Shown here: piece after piece, positions 1-9,579 of the stretch
Numbering within the stretch: the first letter of the stretch is position 1
Layout: the number at the start of each line of letters is the position of its first letter
NCBI GenBank assembly: GCA_019038745.1
Contig: JAHOYV010000010.1
Coordinates: 1-64,000, forward strand
Direction of reading: 5' to 3'
Source of the DNA: Gemmatimonadales bacterium
GTDB taxonomy: Bacteria > Krumholzibacteriota > Krumholzibacteriia > LZORAL124-64-63
Length of the DNA stretch: 64,000 nucleotides
Notes under the pieces: model-generated
What the model was told of the DNA's origin: nothing
Database searches by the model: none
What the model saw: the letters and a program-made list of their open reading frames with translations, nothing else
Program-made: the position numbers and the translations under genes

Positions 1-118
1 CGCGGGAAAGCCATCTTTCAATCAATGTAATATTGGTTGATACTCAGGTTGGCCAAGAAACTCCCGGATCTGAAAAACCCGGAGTCCCCTCAAATATTCC
101 CTCGGAGGTCCGAAGCAC
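1..118. other. Leader region upstream of the CPBP protease gene
   Basis: No gene is supported here. A GGAGG ribosome-binding site at 104-108 precedes the ATG at 119. The left window edge truncates whatever lies further upstream. Confidence 0.5.
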
Positions 119-871
119 ATGGCAGGCAACTTCCTGTATTCAACCCTATTACCCTGCATCCTGAGCGGAGCTCTAATTTGGAGTTGGCCTGGCAGGTGGG
201 CGGGAGGACCGCGCTATCCATTGCCTGAAGAAAGCAAACGCCAATCAAAAACGGCCTTCCGCGTGCTTGTGGTCACGTTCGCCCTGTCAATTGTGCTCTT
301 GGTTGTTTTCCGTGGAGGCCACAGCGATTCGGTACAACTGGATTTCGGTCTGGCTGATGTTGTCGGCCAGACCTTCGGTTGGGTCATCCTGTTAATGGCA
401 ATGTTTGTTGGGTTGAAAATCGATGGGCTTGGCTGGCGCGAGCTCCAATACCGGCGTACCCATCTCCTTCCATCACTCATTTTAGGAACGCTTGTCGGGG
501 CGGTATTCCTCATTTGTGCGGATAAGAGTCCAGACCTACGGTTCCTCCTCACCGCAAGCGGCATTTTTGCAATATTGCAGTTTCTGATCGTGGGCCTGGC
601 CGAAGAGACGTTGTTTCGGGGTTATGTCCAGGTCCGCTGGGTGGCTGCTCTGGGTTGGTGGCGTGGGTGGCTGCTTGCCTCGGCTACAATGAGCTTATTC
701 CACGTCCCAATATTGCTATTGGGGGAAAACTTGTCGATTCTCGAAGTGCTACTGGAAACGTTACGGTTGCTGCCGTTGAGCCTGTTGTTGGGCTATGCCA
801 TGCGCAAAAGCGGAAATATCGTAGCCCCTGCTATTATCCATCTCTGGCTGAATTTGATTCCCGCCCTGTAG
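119..871 (+). CDS. CPBP-family intramembrane metalloprotease
   Basis: Predicted multi-pass membrane protein of 250 residues of the CPBP (CAAX protease and bacteriocin-processing) family. The family motifs are visible: EExxxR at residues 162-167 (EETLFR), FH at 194-195 and a C-terminal His at 241 followed by an N at 245. In the type II CAAX proteases these Glu and His residues form the catalytic/metal site inside the membrane. About six to seven hydrophobic segments can be read. The ATG at 119 has a GGAGG site ten bases upstream. The substrate is unknown; in bacteria such proteins range from bacteriocin immunity to membrane-protein processing. It converges on the OPT transporter gene, with a bidirectional hairpin terminator between them. 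Confidence 0.85.
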   Translation: MAGNFLYSTLLPCILSGALIWSWPGRWAGGPRYPLPEESKRQSKTAFRVLVVTFALSIVLLVVFRGGHSDSVQLDFGLADVVGQTFGWVILLMAMFVGLKIDGLGWRELQYRRTHLLPSLILGTLVGAVFLICADKSPDLRFLLTASGIFAILQFLIVGLAEETLFRGYVQVRWVAALGWWRGWLLASATMSLFHVPILLLGENLSILEVLLETLRLLPLSLLLGYAMRKSGNIVAPAIIHLWLNLIPAL

Positions 872-941
872 TTTCGAAGGCATAAGAGTCCCATTGACCG
901 AAGCTGCATAAACCGGAAAATTCTGTCCGGGGTTCAGAAAA

Positions 942-969
942 ACCGGTCCCCACAAACGCGGGGACCGGT
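942..969 (-). terminator. Rho-independent terminator of the OPT transporter gene
   Basis: A perfect 10-bp inverted repeat (arms 942-951 and 960-969, 8-nt loop). Read on the minus strand it is followed directly by a TTTTTC tract, so it is oriented to end the OPT transcript. It may also act on the converging CPBP gene. Confidence 0.8.
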
Positions 970-998
970 ATAACAAGGCAACCAAAAAATCGAAAAAG

Positions 999-3020
999 CT
1001 ATTCCTTTGCACTCCGGGACCAGCCGACAACCAGCAGACACAATCCCAAGAGGAATGCCACTGCCAATCCCTCGCCGACCATGCCCTCGAAGTTGTGATC
1101 CGACAGGATGTGCAACTTGGACATCGTATCCATGCCGAAGCCTACACCCAGGGCCGCGTTGATAACGCCCATCAAGGCGCCACCGGCGATCAGGCCCGAA
1201 GCGATGAGAATCCCGCGCTGGTATCGCGCTTCGCTCAAGATGTCAGAACCGCCTCGCTTGACGAAATAAGCCAGGATTCCGCCCAGCAGTACGGGTGCAT
1301 TGATCTCCATCGGCAAGTACATACCCAAGGCGAAAGCCAGGGCCGGTACGCCGATGATCCGCAAAACAACAGCGAAGATCACGCCGAGCGCGAACAGGTA
1401 CCACTGCAGCGGTTGTTCGGTCGTACCGAAGATGCCGACCAGGATTTCCTTCATGGCCGATGCCTGCGGTGCGGGAATTGAGGCGCTGCCGAAGCCGCCG
1501 GGAGTCTGGGAAAGCAACCACATGGCCAGGCCGCAGAAGATGGAAGCGACCAGCGTGCCGACGAACTTCAGCGCGAGCTGCTTCGAAGGCGTGGCGCCGA
1601 GCCAATGACCCACCTTCAAGTCGCTGGCCAGGGCGCCGGAGGCCGCCAGCGCCGTACAAACGACACCGCCAACCATCATGGTGACGAACATGCCGGGACC
1701 GCCGGTCAGACCCATTTTCTTCATCACCAGGCCGGTGATGATCAGTGTCAGCATCGTCATGCCCGATACCGGGTTGGTGCCCACGATGGCAATCGCGCGG
1801 GCCGAGACGGGAGCGAACAGGAAGGCGATCACGATGACCAGCACCGTACCGGCCAAGGCGTATCCGAATGCTTGTTCGATGCCCAGACCGAAGGTGAAGA
1901 ACGCAATGGCCCCAGCGGCGAAGATCGCCAGGCCGATGTAGGTGACCGAGGAGGGCAGCGAACGGTCGGTTCGGGGCACCTCGGTTCGAACGCGGGTATC
2001 CTGGCTCTTCATGCCCTTCAGGTTGGCGGCGATCGAGCGCACCATCGAAGGAACTGATTGCAGGATGCCCAACATGCCGGCACCCGCGATGCCGCCCACG
2101 CCGATGATCCGGACGTAGAACTTGAAGACCTCGTTGATACTCATATCACCGATGGGAATATTTCCCGGGGGCAGTACTTCGGGCACGTGTTGCCCGATGG
2201 CATGGAACGCCGGTACCAGCAGCCAGGAACTCATGAACGAACCGGCGCAGATGATCGCCGCGTACTTCATACCGATGATGTAGCCCACGCCCACGATGGC
2301 CGCGTTGTTCAGCAGGGCCAACTTCATGAAATGACCTTCCATGAACTGGCCGATCCACAGGACCTTGAAGTTGATCTGCTCACCCATTGCGTGCAGGGTC
2401 AGAACGATGCCGTCGTAAGCGGCGCCCAGTCCGGCAGCCAGGGCCAGGATTTTGGCCTGTCCACCGACGCGTTCACCGGATAGTACGATCTCGGTGGTCG
2501 CCGTACCCTCGGGCCAGGGAAACTTGCCGTGCATCTCGACCATGAAGTGGTGACGCAGGGGAATCAGGAAGAGGACGCCCAGACAACCGCCCAGGAACGA
2601 AACAATGATTACCTGCCACACCGAAGGCTGGGTCACGCCGCTCGTGGGGTCGGCCGCCAGCATGTACAGGGCCGGTATCGTGAACACCGCACCCGAGACG
2701 ACGTGCGAGGAGTTCGCGCCTACCGACTGAACGATGACGTTCTCCAGCAGCGTACTCTTGCGCTTGTTGATCTGCGAGTAGCCGATGCCCAAAATGGCGA
2801 TGGGGATGGCCGCCTCGATGCCCTGGCCCAGCTTCAACGCAACATAGGCCGCCGACATGGCGAAGATGGCACAGAAGATCAAGCCAAGGCTCACTGAGCG
2901 TTTCGTCACCTCGGCTACACCGTCGCCCGGTACGACCGGGACGTAACGTTCGCCCTCGGCCAGCGGGCGCCGCGCGTTTTCAGGCAGGCCGACTATGGTC
3001 TGCTTGGAATCGTGCTCCAT
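999..3020 (-). CDS. OPT-family oligopeptide transporter
   Basis: 673-residue polytopic membrane protein of the oligopeptide transporter (OPT/YSL) family, proton-coupled importers of peptides or peptide-like metal chelates. The N-terminal stretch with SLGLIFCAIFAMSAAYVALK and the following GIEAAIPIAIL segment is typical of bacterial OPT members, as is the length and the 14-16 hydrophobic segments separated by short loops. The ATG at 3020 is preceded by GAGAGG. A strong terminator follows the stop. The gene is single, divergent from the LolA-like gene. Together with the Xaa-Pro aminopeptidase and M29 aminopeptidase of this window it suggests peptide uptake and breakdown; the actual substrate cannot be told from the sequence. 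Confidence 0.9.
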   Translation of the reverse strand: MEHDSKQTIVGLPENARRPLAEGERYVPVVPGDGVAEVTKRSVSLGLIFCAIFAMSAAYVALKLGQGIEAAIPIAILGIGYSQINKRKSTLLENVIVQSVGANSSHVVSGAVFTIPALYMLAADPTSGVTQPSVWQVIIVSFLGGCLGVLFLIPLRHHFMVEMHGKFPWPEGTATTEIVLSGERVGGQAKILALAAGLGAAYDGIVLTLHAMGEQINFKVLWIGQFMEGHFMKLALLNNAAIVGVGYIIGMKYAAIICAGSFMSSWLLVPAFHAIGQHVPEVLPPGNIPIGDMSINEVFKFYVRIIGVGGIAGAGMLGILQSVPSMVRSIAANLKGMKSQDTRVRTEVPRTDRSLPSSVTYIGLAIFAAGAIAFFTFGLGIEQAFGYALAGTVLVIVIAFLFAPVSARAIAIVGTNPVSGMTMLTLIITGLVMKKMGLTGGPGMFVTMMVGGVVCTALAASGALASDLKVGHWLGATPSKQLALKFVGTLVASIFCGLAMWLLSQTPGGFGSASIPAPQASAMKEILVGIFGTTEQPLQWYLFALGVIFAVVLRIIGVPALAFALGMYLPMEINAPVLLGGILAYFVKRGGSDILSEARYQRGILIASGLIAGGALMGVINAALGVGFGMDTMSKLHILSDHNFEGMVGEGLAVAFLLGLCLLVVGWSRSAKE

Positions 3021-3246
3021 ATGAAGTACCTCTCTTGGCAGTGGTGGGGGATACGGACCTCGCTACGCTCGGCAGCAAACCGCCCGATGCTCGGACAATC
3101 GGTTTCGGCGAGTATTCTAATGGTTGTTGTCTTCCAGGTCCAGTGTGGAAAGCGTGAAGTAATGAATCTTCTTGCCTGAGGATTGATGCTGCCCCATGCT
3201 GTGGGCGAGAAATTCCACCATGCCATTCCCTCAGGAGGAAAATATT

Positions 3247-4008
3247 GTGAAAAATTCTGCTGTATCCGCCTTTTTGCTGAGCGCCTTCGCTCTTTGCCTT
3301 TTGGTTCCGATTTCTCCCCAGACTGTTTTGGCCATGGACGCCGATGAACTGATCGCCAAGAACATAGAGGCCACGGGCGGACTCAAGACCATCAAGTCGA
3401 TCCAAACGATGTTTATCGAAGGAAATATTTTTGCCCAGGGTATGGAGTTTCCCTTCACCATGACCCAGAAGAAGCCCGGCAAAATGAAGATCGAAGCCTC
3501 CCTCATGGGTATGAGCATGATTCAATGCTTTGCCGATGGTAAAGGCTGGTCCATCAACCCCATGGCCGGCGTGACCGAGGCCCAGACCATGGAAGAAATG
3601 GAGGCCAAGAGCTTTGCCTTGCAGGCGGACATGGAGGGTCCCTTGGTCGATTACAAAAAGAAGGGTTATTCAGTGAAATACGTGGGCGAAGAGGATGTCG
3701 AAGGGACACCCGCCTACCGGATCAGCCTGGATACCGAAAACGGCTTTGTCGTGGATTATTATTTCGACAAAGAGCATTACCTGGTTCTTATGCAGGAAAC
3801 CCGTATGATTATCAATGACAGTGAAATGGTGACCCAAACCTATATGAGCGATTATCAGGAAATAGGAGGAATGAAAATGCCCTACGCTGTCGAATCGCGT
3901 ATGGGTGGCCAGGTGATGAGCCTGATCAAGTTCACAAAGGTCGCCTTGAATCAGGACATCGACGATTCAATTTTTTCCAGGCCGGTGGATGAGTCCATCA
4001 AGAAGTAG
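3247..4008 (+). CDS. LolA-like periplasmic protein (outer-membrane lipoprotein-sorting-like)
   Basis: Exported protein of about 253 residues. The start is set at GTG 3247 because AGGAGG lies at 3232-3237, nine bases upstream, and a clean signal peptide (KNSAVSAFLLSAFALCLLV, cleavage near VLA) follows; upstream in-frame codons would add a non-signal extension. The mature part alternates short beta strands (LIAKNIEATGGLKTIKSI..., then YRISLDTENG, VDYYFD, LVLMQETR, MPYAVESR) in the way of LolA/LolB-fold proteins, which bind lipid or lipoprotein acyl chains in a half barrel. Such proteins are common in FCB-type genomes with no assigned substrate. The function given is by fold similarity only. Confidence 0.6.
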   Translation: MKNSAVSAFLLSAFALCLLVPISPQTVLAMDADELIAKNIEATGGLKTIKSIQTMFIEGNIFAQGMEFPFTMTQKKPGKMKIEASLMGMSMIQCFADGKGWSINPMAGVTEAQTMEEMEAKSFALQADMEGPLVDYKKKGYSVKYVGEEDVEGTPAYRISLDTENGFVVDYYFDKEHYLVLMQETRMIINDSEMVTQTYMSDYQEIGGMKMPYAVESRMGGQVMSLIKFTKVALNQDIDDSIFSRPVDESIKK

Positions 4009-4083
4009 TTCAACCCTGCGAACAGGGAAATCTCTCAAATTTCAAGACAAATCAAGTTGACTATACCTTTATAGCCGTTTTTT

Positions 4084-4092
4084 TGGTATAAT
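4084..4092 (+). promoter_or_regulatory. Extended -10 promoter for the Asp-box protein
   Basis: A perfect TATAAT at 4087-4092 preceded by TG at 4084-4085 (TGn extended -10). The -35 at proper spacing is weak; a TTGACT at 4057-4062 is too far (24 nt). The predicted start of transcription is near 4099, about 34 nt before the ATG at 4133. Confidence 0.55.
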
Positions 4093-4132
4093 GTAATCAG
4101 CAAACGCCCCGTCACTTTTCCCTGGAGACAAA

Positions 4133-7100
4133 ATGAATTTTCTGCGTCGCCTTCCTGTGCTATTTGCCGTCGTAGCGCTCGCCGTAATTTTCACGTATGG
4201 CTGGTCCTCCTTCAATGATTCGGACAAGCTGGATTCGGCCCAGGGCGATGTCTCGGTCTGGGATCAGGAAATCGCCCGCCTGCAGAATCTGCAACAGCAC
4301 GCATTGCCCGGCTCGGCCGAGCATTTCAAGTACAGTCATAAGATCAACCGTATCCGGGCCGATAGGGATGGACGGCCACATGCCGAAAACCCCGACGAGT
4401 TCGCGCGCATCCTGTACGAACGCACAGTACCAGCGGATCGCGATTTTCCGGAATACGAACCCAGCTATCGAATTATGGAACGCACCAAGGCCCTGGCCAA
4501 CAAGTCGGCGGCTGGAACTCCTTTGCCCTGGATCAACAGGGGTCCGGGGAATGTGGCCGGGCGGGCCCGGGGAATCCTGGTCGATCCGGATGATCCGACC
4601 AACGACACCTGGTACTTCGGCAGCATGGGCGGCGGGGTGTGGAAAACAACCGACGCCGGCGCCACGTGGTTCGACCTGACCTCCGATTTCCCAGTGCTGG
4701 CGGTGCAGTCCCTGGCCATGGCCGCCTCGAATCCCGACGTGATCTACGCCGGCACCGGCGAGAGCTTTTACAACGTGGACACGATCAACGGCAACGGCAT
4801 CCTGAAGTCTACCGACCGCGGTGTGACCTGGACGCACTTGGCCTCGACGATGAACAACGTGGACTTCAACAACATCGCGCGCATCGTCGTCGATCCGAGC
4901 GATCCGGATATCGTGGTTTGCTGTGCCACCACCGGTCGCTACAAGGAGTCGATTGCTCCGGCCTCGCATATTTTCAAGTCAATCGACGGCGGTCTGAGCT
5001 GGACCACGGTATACACCGAGAGTGACCTGGGCACCTACGACCGGGTCAAGAAGGTGCAGCAGGTCATTGCCGATCCCTTCGATTTCAACAAGCAGTATGC
5101 CGCGATCGACGAGAAGGGCATCCTGATATCCACCGACGCAGGCGATAGCTGGACGCTGAGCAACTCGGGCATAACCGATTTCTACGGCCGCTTCGAGCTG
5201 GCCATCTCGCCCGCCAACACCGACTACGTTTATGCTTCCGCCGAGGGCTCCAGCCATTCGGAACTGTGGGTCTCCACCGACGGCGGCTTGACCTGGAACG
5301 AAACCACCGAGACTTCAACCGAGCCCAACTGGCTGGGCGCCCAGGGTTGGTACGACAACACGGTTGTGGCTCATCCCACCGATGTAGACGTGGTTTTCGT
5401 GGGCGGGATCAGGCTGTGGCGGATCGACCTGCTGAGCGGCAACCGGCGCACCACGACTTCGCTGAACCAGGGTAACGTGCACGTTGATGCGCACTTTCTG
5501 GTGGTCCTGTACGACGGCGGCGGACAGTGGCGTCTGTTGAATTCCAACGACGGCGGCGTAGGGGTCTCCGGCAACTCGGAGTTCAACTGGACCGCCCCGA
5601 AAGACGGCATGATCACCACCCAGTTTTATGGCGTGGACAAGGCTCCCGGCCGCAGCGCGTACATCGGGGGCATGCAGGACAACGGCACCTGGCACTCGCC
5701 CGACAACTCGACGGCTCTCGACTTCTGGACCTTCGACATAGGCGGCGACGGCTACGAAACCCACTGGCATTTCAATGACCCGCTGAAGATCATGGGAGGC
5801 TACCAGTTCAACGGCATCCAGCGCTCGCTGGACGGGGGCATGTCCTGGAGCAGCGCCATCGGGCCGATCGATTACGGTAGCGGCTCCGCTCCTTTCATCA
5901 CCAAGATCGCCTCCTCCCACGAATCGCCTGACGATGTGTATGCCGTCGGCTCGAGCGGAGTATGGCACTCTTCCGACTTCGGCGCCTCCTGGGCCCTGGC
6001 TTCGATCTCCGCGCCCGACTGGGCGGCGATCAGCTCCTTCACCGACGTGCGGGTATCACAGGCCGACGCGGACATCGTCTGGGCCGGAGCACGCATGGAC
6101 GACACCGGCAGGATCAACGTCTCGGCCAACAAGGGTGCTTCATTCAGTCCGACGACCAACTTCACCGATGCGGTGATGGGCGGTATCTCCGGCCTGGCCA
6201 CCCATCCTACCCAACCCAATACAGCGTACGTACTCTTCTCGTTCGCAGAACGGCCGAAGATTCTGCGCACAGAGAACATGGGAGCAACCTGGACGGACAT
6301 CAGCGGCTTCGGTACCGGCTCGGTCAGCACCAATGGTTTCCCGGATGTGGCCGTTTACGACCTGGCAGTCTTCCCCAACGATCCCAACAAGATCTGGGTC
6401 GGCACCGAAATTGGACTTTACGAGTCGCTGGACAACGGCGTCACCTGGGCGATGGCCGGCAACGGCCTCCCTGCGGTAGGCATCTGGCAGATGCGTATCG
6501 TAGAGGATCAAGTGGTTTTGGCCACGCACGGGCGGGGTATCTGGAGTGTGGAGATTCCCGCGCTTATCGTGGGCAGCACGTTCAATCCCCTGATCGAAAA
6601 CCTCTTTCAACCGCCCTCCGGCGAACTGGCGGTGGATCTCAACCTGCGTTCGGCCGCCGATTCGACCCAGGTCTGGCTCAACGGATCGATCCATCAGGTC
6701 CTGCCCGCCAACGCGGCCAAGGAACTGATCGATTTGTCCATTCCCGTCTTAACCAGCGGCACCAAGACGATTTTCGTGCGTAGCTTCATCGGTGGCAGCG
6801 GCTACGATTCAGAGTCCAAATCCATAGACGCCCTATCTCTACCCGATCCCGTAATCATCTACCTGAACGATTTCGAAACCTCGGGCGACGATTTTCTTGG
6901 TCTGGGTAGTGGTTCCTTCGTGGTTTCGGGAGCAACCGGCTTTGCCGGTGACGCCCTTCATTCGCCGCACTGGTACTTGAACGGATCCACCCTGATCGCA
7001 ACCCTGGCCCAGCCCATCAAGGTGGCTCAAGCAAACGCCCTGGTGGAATTCGATGAAGTCGTGCTGGTCGAACCCGGCGAGACGGGTACCGTCTATGGCG

Positions 7101-7690
7101 ATGGATCATTCTGGGATTACGTCATAGTGGAAGGCAGCATCGATGGTTCAACCTGGGTACCTCTGGGCCCCGGCTACGACTCAAGTTCAGATCCTTCCTG
7201 GTTGAGCACTTATAACTCCAGCGGTTCCGGGAACGATAGTTTGTACCGTCACCGCGTCTTCGATCTGTTGGACACTTTTCAGTGGCAGGATGTGGTGCTT
7301 TTGCGCTTCCGCCTGTACGCCGACGGGGGTGTGACCGGCTGGGGCTGGGCCGTGGACAATCTGAGTATTCAGGAAAATAGTGCAACGGCGGTCGATAATG
7401 ATGTTCCGACCAGCCGCTTCGCCCTGGCACAGAACCATCCCAACCCGTTCAACCCGATCACGACGATCAACTTCTCCCTGCCCAGAGCGAGTTCAGCCAG
7501 CCTGAAGATATTCAACCTGCGCGGCCAGCTGGTCAGCACGTTGATCGAAGGGACGATCGCCGCCGGTCCGCACCAGGCCGTATGGGACGGCAAGGACGCC
7601 GGCGGCCGTTCGGTGGCCAGCGGCACCTATTTCTACCGTCTGGAAGCGGGAGACATGGTGCAGCAGAAGAAGATGTTGTTGTTGAAGTAG
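4133..7690 (+). CDS. Large secreted Asp-box (BNR/sortilin-like) beta-propeller protein with FlgD-like C-terminal sorting domain
   Basis: 1185 residues. An N-terminal hydrophobic segment (residues 6-24) is a signal peptide or anchor. Residues about 150-820 carry around ten Asp-box motifs of the S-x-D-x-G-x-T/S-W type (TTDAGATW, STDRGVTW, SIDGGLSW, STDGGLTW, SLDGGMSW, SLDNGVTW and others), the signature of sortilin/VPS10-like and glycoside-hydrolase beta-propellers. A linker/jelly-roll-like region follows. The last 85 residues contain NHPNPFNP and end in a FlgD-Ig-like domain (YFYRLEAGD...MLLLK) typical of type-A cell-surface sorting tails in FCB bacteria. The start ATG has GGAG nearby. Likely exported and surface bound; no catalytic residues can be assigned, so ligand binding or glycan work are both possible. 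Confidence 0.8.
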   Translation: MNFLRRLPVLFAVVALAVIFTYGWSSFNDSDKLDSAQGDVSVWDQEIARLQNLQQHALPGSAEHFKYSHKINRIRADRDGRPHAENPDEFARILYERTVPADRDFPEYEPSYRIMERTKALANKSAAGTPLPWINRGPGNVAGRARGILVDPDDPTNDTWYFGSMGGGVWKTTDAGATWFDLTSDFPVLAVQSLAMAASNPDVIYAGTGESFYNVDTINGNGILKSTDRGVTWTHLASTMNNVDFNNIARIVVDPSDPDIVVCCATTGRYKESIAPASHIFKSIDGGLSWTTVYTESDLGTYDRVKKVQQVIADPFDFNKQYAAIDEKGILISTDAGDSWTLSNSGITDFYGRFELAISPANTDYVYASAEGSSHSELWVSTDGGLTWNETTETSTEPNWLGAQGWYDNTVVAHPTDVDVVFVGGIRLWRIDLLSGNRRTTTSLNQGNVHVDAHFLVVLYDGGGQWRLLNSNDGGVGVSGNSEFNWTAPKDGMITTQFYGVDKAPGRSAYIGGMQDNGTWHSPDNSTALDFWTFDIGGDGYETHWHFNDPLKIMGGYQFNGIQRSLDGGMSWSSAIGPIDYGSGSAPFITKIASSHESPDDVYAVGSSGVWHSSDFGASWALASISAPDWAAISSFTDVRVSQADADIVWAGARMDDTGRINVSANKGASFSPTTNFTDAVMGGISGLATHPTQPNTAYVLFSFAERPKILRTENMGATWTDISGFGTGSVSTNGFPDVAVYDLAVFPNDPNKIWVGTEIGLYESLDNGVTWAMAGNGLPAVGIWQMRIVEDQVVLATHGRGIWSVEIPALIVGSTFNPLIENLFQPPSGELAVDLNLRSAADSTQVWLNGSIHQVLPANAAKELIDLSIPVLTSGTKTIFVRSFIGGSGYDSESKSIDALSLPDPVIIYLNDFETSGDDFLGLGSGSFVVSGATGFAGDALHSPHWYLNGSTLIATLAQPIKVAQANALVEFDEVVLVEPGETGTVYGDGSFWDYVIVEGSIDGSTWVPLGPGYDSSSDPSWLSTYNSSGSGNDSLYRHRVFDLLDTFQWQDVVLLRFRLYADGGVTGWGWAVDNLSIQENSATAVDNDVPTSRFALAQNHPNPFNPITTINFSLPRASSASLKIFNLRGQLVSTLIEGTIAAGPHQAVWDGKDAGGRSVASGTYFYRLEAGDMVQQKKMLLLK

Positions 7691-7721
7691 GTCGCGGCTC
7701 TTTTATGATTTGAATCTATCC

Positions 7722-7751
7722 GGCCGCCAAGCCCAGAGAGGCTTGGCGGCC
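7722..7751 (+). terminator. Hairpin terminator after the Asp-box protein gene
   Basis: Perfect 12-bp inverted repeat (7722-7733 and 7740-7751) with a 6-nt loop, 32 bases after the stop codon. It is followed by TGACTTTTG, a weak T tract. It probably ends the upstream transcript and may also work from the other side for the pepP operon. Confidence 0.7.
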
Positions 7752-7760
7752 TGACTTTTG

Positions 7761-8111
7761 ACTAAGTCACATAACCCGCAAAATGAATTCATTGCCGAGA
7801 TGTTCGATAGCCGAAATTGATGCCTTTGCTACGTCCTTGACGGTGAATGGAGATGACTCGGTAGCTTCCAGGATGGAAGTCATGGCATTGTCGGTGAACA
7901 CCGGGCCCTTTCGCCCTGGCCGGCACTTCGAGGGCTTGCCTTTGGACCACTTGTCCCGATGTGAACTCACCAACACTCACTTTAAAAGCTGCTGCAAATC
8001 CATGAAGCAAGCCAAGGGCCCGTTTAACACTATGGCCAACCCGTTTTCTGAACATCAGTTTTACGGCCAGTCGGCACCACAACGACGCTTTCCAGTTGAT
8101 GCCTACCGAAT
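7761..8111. other. 350-bp stretch without a convincing gene; possible gene remnant
   Basis: AT-richer than its left flank. On the minus strand, two overlapping open stretches in different frames (about 7789-8082 and 7767-7976, the latter with a GTG start) read like protein (for example VGHSVKRALGLLHGFAAAFK, and PFTVKDVAKA further on) but neither has a clear ribosome-binding site and I recognise no family. The pattern fits a frameshifted remnant of an older gene downstream of pepP. I see no RNA gene. Confidence 0.3.
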
Positions 8112-9557
8112 TTAGGATGGTGGTACTTTTGCAGGTGTGTTGTGGTCCAGGCGGAGGAGAACTTTTGTTTTTTGTTCTTTTTTGATGGATTCCACTTCGG
8201 CAATAGATTTGGGCAAAGGCTTACCCAACAACCGAGAGCCCTCTTCTGTGATCAGAAAGTCCTCTTCATTTCTGATGCCACCAAAATCACGGTATTCAAG
8301 AACCCTTTCGTAATTTACGAAATCGGTGAACCGTCCTTCTGCTCGCCACATATCGATAAGTTCGGGGATAAAATAAATCCCCGGTTCAATGGTCAATACA
8401 AATCCCGGTTCAAGAATCCGCCCCAAACGAAGCGATTTCAATCCAAATTGTGTGCTCTTCTTTTCGTTATGGTAACCAACATATTCTTCGCCAAGATTTT
8501 CCATATCATGAACATCAAGCCCCATCAAATGGCCAAGTCCACAGGGGAAGAAAAGTGCGTGGGCTCCGGCGGCAACAGCATCGTCAATATTGCCTTTCAT
8601 AAGGCCCATTTCCTCCAGGCCGGTGGCAATTGTTTTGGCAGCCAGAAGGTGTATTTCCTTGAAAGCCACGCCGGGTTTCAAGGCCTCAACAGCCGCATTA
8701 TGAGCGTTGAGCGTGATGTTATAAATGTCCTTTTGACGATCCGTAAAAGTTTTGTCCACAGGGATGGTGCTGGACATATCGGCTGCATACCCAAGAGGTG
8801 TTTCACACCCGGCATCCAGTAAAAACAACTCGCCACTTTTAAGCGTATTGCCGTGATAGTGGTTGTGAAGCGTCGCCCCTTGTGTGGTGGCGATGATGGG
8901 AAATGAAATATCACCATTGGCAGCCAGGGCCTGTTCATGAACCGCGGCGGCCACCTCTGCTTCGGTGATGCCGGGACGCACCATTCTCATGGCCTTAAGA
9001 TGCATATCAACAGTAATATTTGCGGCCTTTTCAATTTCCAGAATTTCTTCGGAAGCTTTGATGTTTCTCTGGCGCACGACGGCCTTGATCAGTTCTGTGG
9101 ATGCGGAATTGGTGATAGCGTCCAAACCCTTGGCCAACAATCCATGAAGCTGAATTTTTGTATCAGCCCGATAGGGCGGCAAATAATGGATTGACCTCTT
9201 TTGGGTCACTGCCTTGGCAAAATATTTGTGCAAATCAGCCAAAGGAGCCGTATGGGTAATACCTGCTTTTTGTGCGCGTTGGGCAATTGTTGGTTGAGCG
9301 CCCATCCAAACGATGTCGTCAATGGTCAGATCATCACCAAAAATGAAACATTTGCCTTCATCGACATCCACAACTCCCGTGAGTTCGGGAAAATTGAGTC
9401 CAAAGTAATAGAGAAAAGTACTGTCCTGTCGAAAAGGATAAGTATTGTCGGCATAGTTCATTGAGCTTTCGTTGTTGCCTGGAAAAAGTAGCAATCCTCC
9501 CGAAAATTCTGCCAGGAGTTTTTGTCGCCTATCTGAATAAATCTTTGAATCAAACAT
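8112..9557 (-). CDS. pepP: Xaa-Pro aminopeptidase (aminopeptidase P, M24 family)
   Basis: 481 residues: an N-terminal aminopeptidase-P domain (about 1-150) and a C-terminal pita-bread M24 domain. All five dinuclear-metal ligands are present: D248 (LLDAG), D260 (AADMSS), H343 (GLGHLMGLDVHD), E391 (TIEPGIYF) and E431 (RNEEDFL). The enzyme removes an N-terminal residue in front of proline and related imino acids. The gene is the last of a minus-strand operon, 22 bp after the radical-SAM activase and co-directional with the HypD-like dehydratase, so a role in freeing proline or hydroxyproline from collagen-like peptides is an attractive inference. No signal peptide, hence cytoplasmic. Base composition is visibly AT-richer than the surrounding genes. 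Confidence 0.9.
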   Translation of the reverse strand: MFDSKIYSDRRQKLLAEFSGGLLLFPGNNESSMNYADNTYPFRQDSTFLYYFGLNFPELTGVVDVDEGKCFIFGDDLTIDDIVWMGAQPTIAQRAQKAGITHTAPLADLHKYFAKAVTQKRSIHYLPPYRADTKIQLHGLLAKGLDAITNSASTELIKAVVRQRNIKASEEILEIEKAANITVDMHLKAMRMVRPGITEAEVAAAVHEQALAANGDISFPIIATTQGATLHNHYHGNTLKSGELFLLDAGCETPLGYAADMSSTIPVDKTFTDRQKDIYNITLNAHNAAVEALKPGVAFKEIHLLAAKTIATGLEEMGLMKGNIDDAVAAGAHALFFPCGLGHLMGLDVHDMENLGEEYVGYHNEKKSTQFGLKSLRLGRILEPGFVLTIEPGIYFIPELIDMWRAEGRFTDFVNYERVLEYRDFGGIRNEEDFLITEEGSRLLGKPLPKSIAEVESIKKEQKTKVLLRLDHNTPAKVPPS

Positions 9558-9579
9558 TGCAGCAGCCTTTCAGAATTCC

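Noticed and set aside
4057-4092. TTGACT paired with TATAAT as a standard promoter
   Set aside because: Spacing of 24 nt is too long for sigma70; the extended -10 alone was retained.
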